In this document: piece after piece, positions 8,901 through 17,900 of the stretch
Position numbering within the stretch: the first letter of the stretch is position 1
How the letters are laid out: the number at the start of each line of letters is the position of its first letter
DNA from: an uncultured Bacteroidota bacterium
GTDB taxonomy: Bacteria; Bacteroidota; Bacteroidia; Chitinophagales; Chitinophagaceae
Assembly: GCA_903829015.1 (NCBI GenBank)
Contig: CAIKOJ010000130.1
Location: forward strand, 1 to 43,471
DNA length: 43,471 nt
Direction of reading: 5' to 3'
Notes under the pieces: model-generated
What the model was told of the DNA's origin: nothing
The model's input: the letters and a program-made list of their open reading frames with translations, nothing else
Databases searched by the model: none
Translations under genes and position numbers: made by a program

Positions 8901-11900
8901 AAGCAGCAACACTTCTACTGCTACTGTTGGTTCTGCAACTGGTATAGTTTCAGGTGTGGCGCAAGGTGTGGCAACAATGACTTATACATTACCTACCGGT
9001 TGTTTTGTAACTACTTCTTATACAGTTAATCCAAATCCGGCAGCTATTACAGGTACAACTAACGTTTGTATCGGTGCTACTACAACATTATTTGATGCTA
9101 CTTCAGGTGGTACCTGGTCTAGCAGCAACATTTCACTTGCAACAGTTAACGCAAGTAGCGGAACTGTTACCGGTGTTTCAAGCGGTTCTTTAACTATTAC
9201 ATATACACTCCCTACAGGATGTTTCATCACAACTCCATTTACAGTTAATTCTAATCCAAATGCAATTACCGGTACTACTAATGTATGTGTGGGATTAACA
9301 ACTACACTTGCAAATGCAACTCCGGGCGGCACATGGAGCAGTAGTAATACTGCACAGGGTACAGTTGGTGCTGGTACAGGTGTTGTAGGTGGTATCTCTG
9401 CCGGCACTCCAATTATCACTTATTTAATACCAGCTACTGGTTGTTTTGCAACTACAGCTGTTACGGTTAATCCAAATCCATCTGCCATTGGCGGTACTGG
9501 TATTGTATGTACCGGCTCTACTACTACTTTGACTTCTTCTCCTTCAGGCGGACTTTGGTCTAGCAGTAATATTGCTCAGGGCAGCATTAATGCAGGATCT
9601 GGTGTAATGGCAGGAATTACCGTAGGTAACCCTACGATTACTTATACATTACCAACAGGATGCTTGATCACCAAGGTTGCTACTATCAATCAAACACCGG
9701 TTGCAATCGCAGGTACTACAAGCGTTTGTGTTGGTTTTACAACTACACTCACAGATGCTACTGCAGGTGGTGTATGGAGCAGCAGTAACACAGCACAGGG
9801 TACCGTTGGCGCAGGAACTGGTGTAGTAGGTGGTATTTCTGCAGGTATTCCTGTAATATCTTATGTAATTGCATCAACGGGATGTTTTGCAGTTACAAAC
9901 GTTACAGTGAATCCAAATCCTGCGGGCATTACAGGTGCAACTGCAGTTTGTACAGGTTCAACAATTGGTTTGGCTGATGCAACAACTGGCGGTCTGTGGT
10001 CGAGCAGCGATGCAACCAAAGCGACAATCGGTTCTACTTCAGGTGTGGTAACAGGTGTTGCCGCAGGTACTCCAACGATCTCTTATATATTAAATACAGG
10101 TTGTTATGCAACTTATCCAATAACTGTAAATACTACACCTAACGTTATTACAGGAACAACAAGTGTATGTACTGGCTTTACAACTACTCTTGCCAATGCA
10201 ACAACTGGCGGAACATGGAGCAGCAGCAATACTGCTATCGGTACTGTTGGTGCAGGTACTGGCATAGTTGGTGGTATCACCGCTGGCAACGTAACTATCA
10301 GTTACACAATGGGAACTGGTTGTTTCGTAACTACAACTGTTACAGTTAATCAGAATCCTCCGGCTTCTACAGGATCAAACACAGTGTGTGTCGGTTTAAC
10401 CACTGTATTAAGTAATACTCTGGCTGGCGGCGTATGGTCGAGCAGCAATACTGCACAAGCTACAGTTGGTAGCACAACAGGTATTGTTAACGGTATCGCA
10501 ATCGGCTCTCCGAACATTACTTACGCAATGCCAACTGGTTGTTTCGTGACAACTAATATTACAGTTAACCCAACTCCTGCTGCAATTACAGGCCCTACCG
10601 TTGTTTGCGCTGGTTCTCCAATTACATTGAGTGACGCAACTTCAGGTGGTGTTTGGAGCAGTGGTAATACATTAATAGCTACTGTGAACCCAGGCACTGG
10701 TGTTGTAACTGGTGTTGCTGCTGGTACAGTTGCTATTACATATACATTAGGTGCTGGTTGTTTCGCAACATATACTATTACCGTTAATCCGGTTCCTAAC
10801 ATTTCTAACTTTACTTCAACTACTGCAACTTCGCCATGTATCGGTGCAAGTTCTACAGTAACAATATCTTCAAATACAATTGGTACTGGTACTTATACAG
10901 TTACTTACAATTTGTCAGGTGCAAATGCTGCAACAGGAGCAACTGCTACATTGACAATGGGAACTACTACAGGTACTTTTGTAATACCATCTGCTTCTCT
11001 TACAAGTTCAGGCTTTACAACTGTAACAGTTACAGGCATAACCAACTCGTTTGGTTGTGTAAGCTTCCCAATCACAAACAATGCTTCTACTTTCTCAGTT
11101 AATCCACTGCCTACTATATATAATGTATTAGGCGGCGGCAGCTACTGCGCTGGTGGAACCGGTGTTCATATTTTCCTTTCAAACTCAGTTGGTGGTGTGA
11201 ATTATCAATTGATGTTAGGTGCAACACCAGTTGGCGCACCGGTAGCTGGTACATTCGCTGGTCTTGATTTCGGTCTGATTACAACAGTAGGTACGTACAC
11301 AGTTACTGCTACTAATGCAACAACAGGTTGCACAAACTCAATGTCTGGCAGTGCTACAGTATCAACAACACCAGTACCTAACGTATTTACATTAACTGGT
11401 GGTGGTAGCTATTGCTCAGGTGGTACAGGCGTGGCAGTTGGTCTTTCTGGTTCAAATGCAGGTATTAACTACCAATTATATATTGGTGGTGTTGCTACCG
11501 GTAGTCCTTTAGCAGGTACCGGTTCTGCAATTACTTTTGGTTTACAAACTACAGCAGGTGTTTATACAGTTGTAGCTACAGATGCTACAACGGCTTGTAC
11601 CAGCAATATGACTGGTAGCTCTACTGTAGTTATTAATCCACTTCCGGCTGCAATATCTGGTACACTCACAGTTTGTCCTGGAACAACTACTACTTTAACT
11701 GACGCTACTAGCGGTGGTACATGGAGCAGCAGCACACCATCAATTGCAACTGTTGGTTCATCAACTGGTGTAGTTACTGGTGTTCTCGCAGGTACTGCAG
11801 TTGTTTCGTACATATTAGGAACAGGTTGCCAAACAACTACAGTTGTTACGGTTAATCCTAACCCTGCTACAATCGGTGGTCCATCCAGCGTATGTGTTAC

Positions 11901-14900
11901 TTCAACTATTACATTAACTAACTCTACAGGTGGTGGTACCTGGAGCAGCAGCAACACTTCACTGGCTACTATCAATGTAAGTTCTGGTATTGTTACTGGT
12001 GTTGCGGCAGGCACTCCTGTTATGACATACGCTTTGGCAACAGGATGTTTCTCTGTTTTCCCAATTACGGTTAATCCTACTCCAGCTTCAATAGCAGGTA
12101 CAACAAATGCATGTATCGGTGCTTCATCAACTTTAACTGATGCAACTTCAGGTGGTACATGGACAAGCAGCAATCCTGGTATTGCAGGCGTAGGTTCTGC
12201 TACTGGTATTGTAACTGGTGTTACAGCAGGTACTGCAACTATTACATATACATTACCCGCAGGTTGTAATACAACAACTTCATTTACAGTCAACCCAATT
12301 CCATCAGCTATCACAGGCGCAACCAATGTTTGCGTAGGCGGATCAACAACTCTTGCAAATGCAGCAAGCGGTGGTAGCTGGTCAAGCAGCAATACGTCGA
12401 TTGCAACAATTAACGCAGTTTCCGGATTGGTGATTGGTGGTGCAGCTGGTACCGTAACAATGACTTATACTTTGCCAGCTGGTTGCTTTACAACAACAAG
12501 CTTTACGGTTAATCCAACTCCTGCAAGTATTACTGGTACAAATAATGTTTGTGTTGGTCTTACTACAACTTTAGTTGATGCTACAACTGGTGGTACTTGG
12601 ACAAGCAGCAACGGTGCAATTGCAACGATTGGTGCTTCAACAGGTACAGTAACCGGTGTAACAGCTGGTACCGCTACCATTACATATACATTACCTGCAG
12701 GTTGTAACGTAACCTTCGCAATTACTGTTAACCCAAATCCATCTGCTATCGCAGGTGTTACAAACGTTTGTGTAGGTTCTACAACTTCGTTAACAGATCC
12801 TACAACTGGCGGTACTTGGACAAGCAGCAACACTACATTAGCTACTATTGGCAGCTCAACTGGTGTTGTGAATGGTCTTTCTGCTGGTGTTGTAACTATT
12901 ACTTATACTTTGGGTACAGGTTGTATCGCAACAGCTCCGCTTACGGTTAATCCTCTTCCATCTGCAATTACAGGTGTTACTACAGTTTGTGTTGGTCTGA
13001 ATACGAACTTAGCTGACGCTTCTACTGGTGGTACTTGGAGCAGCAGCAATATTGCAATTGCAATAGTAGGCAGCGGATCTGGTACAGTAACTGGCCAGAG
13101 CGCAGGTAACGCAACTATTACTTATACATTACCAACCGGTTGTTTGGTAACAACTGGTGTTACAGTTAATCCTTCGCCAGCTACTATTTCTGGTGCGGCA
13201 TTTGTTTGTGTTGGTCAAACAACTACATTATCTGATGCAACAACGGGCGGTGTATGGTCAAGCAGCAATACATCACTTGCTACTGTAGTTCCTTCAACTG
13301 GCGTTGTTACCGGTGTTGCCGTTGGTAATCCGTTTATTACTTATACATTGCCAGCAGGTTGCTTTACAACCATGCTGATCAGTGTTAACCCAATGCCAAA
13401 TGCAATCACAGGAACATTTACAGTTTGTGAAGGAGCAACCACTACGTTAGCAAATACTGTAGGCGGCGGTACTTGGACAAGTGCTAATCCTGCAATTGGT
13501 TCAATTTCACCTTCAACAGGTGTGTTGACAGGCGTTTCTGCAGGTACAGTTGTTATTACATATACTTTACCTGGTGGATGCTTTGTAGTTGCAACAGCAA
13601 CAGTTAACCCTTCTCCATCAGCAATTGGTGGATTGAACAACGTTTGTTTTGGTTTGACTACACCATTAACTAACTCAGTTTCTGGTGGTCTTTGGACTAG
13701 CAGTGCTTCAGGTGTTGCTTCAGTAGGTTCGGTTTCTGGTATTGTTACTGGTGTAACTGTTGGACCAGCTGTAATCACTTACACTTTACCTGCAGGCTGT
13801 TTCACTACGTTGGTATTTACAGTTAATCCGTTGCCAGCAACAATCGGTGGCTTCACTCAGGTTTGTGTTGGGTCTACAACTACATTAACTGACGCTACCA
13901 GCGGAGGTAGCTGGAGCAGCAGCAATACCTCAATTGCAACTGTAGTATCTGGTACAGGTGTTGTAACTGGCGTTGCAGCAGGTACCGTGACTATTACTTA
14001 TACGTTACCTACAGGTTGTATCACAACAACCTCATTAATAGTAAATCCACTTCCAACCATCTTTACAATGACCGGTGGAGGTACATATTGTGCTGGTGGA
14101 TCGGGTGTTGCAGTGGGCTTATCTGGTTCTCAGGTTGGTGTTAACTATCAGCTGATTGTTGGTACTACCGCTACTGGTTCGCCGGTTGCAGGTTCTGGAT
14201 CTGCTATCACTTTTGGTTTGCAGACAACTCCAGGTTTGTACACTGTAGTTGCAACCAATGCAACTACAGGTTGTCAAAGCAACATGACTGGAGCATCTAC
14301 GGTAACAGTAACTGTTCTGCCTACAGTATTTAATATGACTGGTGGTGGTAGCTATTGCTCTGGTTCTACTGGTGTTCCAGTAGGATTGAATGGTTCTCAG
14401 GTAGGTATTAACTATCAGTTGTACTTAAGCGGTGCACCATTCGGTAGCTTTGTTGCCGGAACAGGTTCTGCGATTTCATTTGGTACGTTGACAGGTGCAG
14501 GCACTTATACTGTGATTGCTACGAATTCAGTAACTACATGTGTTAGCAATATGGCAGGAACTGCGGTTATTGTGATTAATCCTTTACCAACTGCGTTCAC
14601 TGTAACAGGTGGTGGTAACTTCTGTGTCGGTGGTACTGGTGTAACTATCAACCTCAGCAGCTCAACTGTTGGTGTTAACTATACTTGTACTAATGGTTCA
14701 GTTACTTCAACAATACCTGGTACTGGTAGTCCATTAGTGTTCGGACCTTTCACTTCTATAGGTACATATACAATTTCAGCATCTAATACAACAACAGGTT
14801 GTGTTAATAATATGCTTGGATCGGCAAATATCACTTCAAGCGGTTTGCCTACAGCATTTAATCTTTCTCCTTCTCCAACAGCAAGTTATTGCTTTGGTGG

Positions 14901-17900
14901 AACAGGCGTTACAATTTCTCTTTCGGGTTCTCAGAACACCTTCAGTTATCAGTTATTCATGGGAACAACTCCAATGGGTGCAGCGGTAACAGGTACTGGT
15001 TCTCCGATCAGCTTTGCTCCACAGACAGCTGCTGGTACATACACATGTGTTGCTACAAACCCAATTACTGGTTGTTTCAATACTATGAACCTGAGCACTA
15101 CACTAACGATCAACCCATTACCAGTTGTTCAGACTGTTACAGGTGGTGGTGCATATTGTGTAGGTGGTGCTGGTGTTCCAATCGGAGTTGCCGCTACAGT
15201 TATTGGAACAAGTTACCAGTTATTCAGAGTAGGAACTGTGACTCCTTTAGCAACTATTGCAGGTACAGGACTACCAATCAACTTTGCTAACCAGACAGTT
15301 GCAGGTACATACAATGTTGTAGCTACAGTTGTAGGTACAAGTTGTACAGTTCCAATGAGCGGAAGCGTTATCGTTAGTATCAGTCCGTTACCAACATTAT
15401 ACAGCGTAACAGGTGGTGGAAATTACTGCTCTGGTGGTACTGGTCTTCCAATTGGCTTGACTTTGTCGGATGTTGGTATCAATTACCAATTGGTATTGAG
15501 TGGTACTAACATTGGTTCGCCGGTTGCTGGTACAGGTGCTGCAATCAGTTTCGGTACGTTTACTACTGCAGGTACTTATACAGTTGTGGCTACCAATCCG
15601 TTAACAAGTTGTACAGCTACAATGTCAAGCAGTGCAACGATCATTGTTAATCCATTACCAGCTCTGTTCAATCTTACAGGTGGTGGCAGTTATTGTGCCG
15701 GTGGTACAGGTGTAACTGTTGGATTGAGCGGTTCTGTAGTAGGTACATCATATCAATTATTGTTAGCTGGTTTGCCAGTTGGCATTCCTCAGTTGGGTAC
15801 AGGTTCGCCATTAGTATTCGGACCAGTAACAGGTGCAGGTATCTATACTATCAATGCAACTATCATTGCTACAGGATGTGTTCGTAGCATGACAGGTACT
15901 TCGGTTGTAGCTATCAACCCGGTTCCTGCTGTTAATATAGTAGTAGGCGGTGGTTCATATTGCGCAGGTGGAGCTGGAGTACATGTAGGCTTAAATGGAT
16001 CTGTATCAGGTATCAATTACCAGGTTTATGTAGGTGGTGTTATGACAGGATCTCCAATGGCTGGTACAGGAAGTGCACTTGATTTCGGTTCATTTACAAC
16101 TGCAGGAATTTATACTGTAGTTGCTACAAACCCAATAACATTATGTACAAGCAACATGACCGGCTCGGTGGTTATTTCAATCAACCCATTGCCTGTAGTT
16201 TATAATATCACAGGTGGTGGCGGCTATTGCGCTGGTGGTGCCGGTTCAGTAATTGGCTTGAGCGGTTCTGATACTGGTGTAAGCTATCAATTGTTCAACG
16301 GTGCTTCACCATCTGGTGTTGCAGTTGCTGGAACAGGATCCGCTATCAGCTTCGGACCTCAGTCAATAGTTGGTACATATACCATTGTTGCTACTAAAAA
16401 CATTACAGGCTGCTCTTCTACAATGTCTGGCAGTGTTATTGTAAATATTAACCCACTTCCTTCTGTGTTTACAGTTACAGGTGGTGGTCAATATTGCCCT
16501 GGAGGTTCAGGCGTAAATATTGGATTAAGCAATTCAACTACGGGTGTTAACTACCAGTTATATCTCGCAGGTTCGCCAGTTGGTGCTCCGGTACCAGGTT
16601 TAACCGGCTTGGCAATAAGCTTTGGTTTGAAAACAGGCTTGGGTACTTACACGGTAGTTGCTATTGATGGAACAACAGCTTGTACCAGCAATATGACAGG
16701 TACTGCGTTAGTGAGCCTTTACACTTTGCCAACTACGTTTAACGTAACTGGCGGTGGCGGTTACTGCTTAGGCACTACCGGCTCAAACGTAATGTTGAGT
16801 GGCTCAACTACAGGCGTTAATTATCAATTATATATGGGTGTTACCGCAATTGGTGTTCCAATGATCGGTACTGGCTCATCTTTGAACTTTGGTCCTCAGA
16901 CAGGCGTTGGTAACTACACAGTTGTTGGTACTAGCCTTGTTTCTGGATGCTCTAATAATATGACAGGTAGTGTTACTGTATCTGTTAATCCATTGCCAAC
17001 TGCATGGGCAGTTACAGGTGGTGGCGGATATTGCGCTGGTGGTGCAGGTGTTCCTGTAGGTCTTGCTAATTCTGGAACTGGTATTAGCTACCAATTGTTC
17101 CGCGCAGGTTTACCTGTAGGTTCTCCATTGGCTGGTACAGGATCAGCGATCAGCTTCGGTACATTTACTACAGCCGGCAACTATACAGTTGTAGCTACAA
17201 ATATTACTACTGGTTGTGTAAACAATATGACCGGAAGTGCAAGTGTGATAGTTAACTCATTGCCGGTTGTTTATACAGTTAGCGGTGGTGGTAACTATTG
17301 TTCAGGTGGTACCGGTGTTCATGTAGGTTTAAGCGTATCTGATGCGGGTATCAGCTACCAGTTGTGGTCAGGTTCAACTATGGTTGGCGTGCCTGTAGCA
17401 GGTAGTGGTTCTCCACTTGACTTCGGATTGATTACAGCAGCAGGTACTTATTCTGTTACTGCTACAAATTCAGTTACAGGATGTATGAACAACATGGCTG
17501 CTAGCGCAACTGTTGTTATTAATCCACTTCCAGGGCTGTTTACAGTTACTGGTGGAGGTAGCTATTGTGCAGGTGGTGTAGGCCAGCATGTAGGACTTAG
17601 CGGTTCTGCTTCAGGTATCAACTATCAGTTATATAAAGATGGAGTTATTGCCGGTCCTTCAGTTGCGGGTACAGGTGCATCTCTTGATTTTGGATTACAA
17701 ACAGCAGCAGGTGTTTACACGGTTGTGGCAACTAACGCAACTACTGGTTGTACCAATAACATGACTTTAAGTGCAACAATAGTTATCAATCCTTTACCAG
17801 TTATTGATACGGTTACCGGTGGTGGCAACTATTGCCCTGGAGGATCAGGTGTTCACATCGGATTGACCAGCTCTACTTCTGGTATCAACTATCAGTTATT

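Noticed and set aside
11562..12392. 276-codon open frame on the minus strand inside the giant gene, itself repeat-like
   Set aside because: It is the mirror of the tandem repeats: the antisense frame stays open because the codon pattern repeats. It has no signal peptide, no known domain and no start region. The same holds for the minus-strand frames at 8322-8762, 9018-9419, 12465-12833 and 13341-13778.
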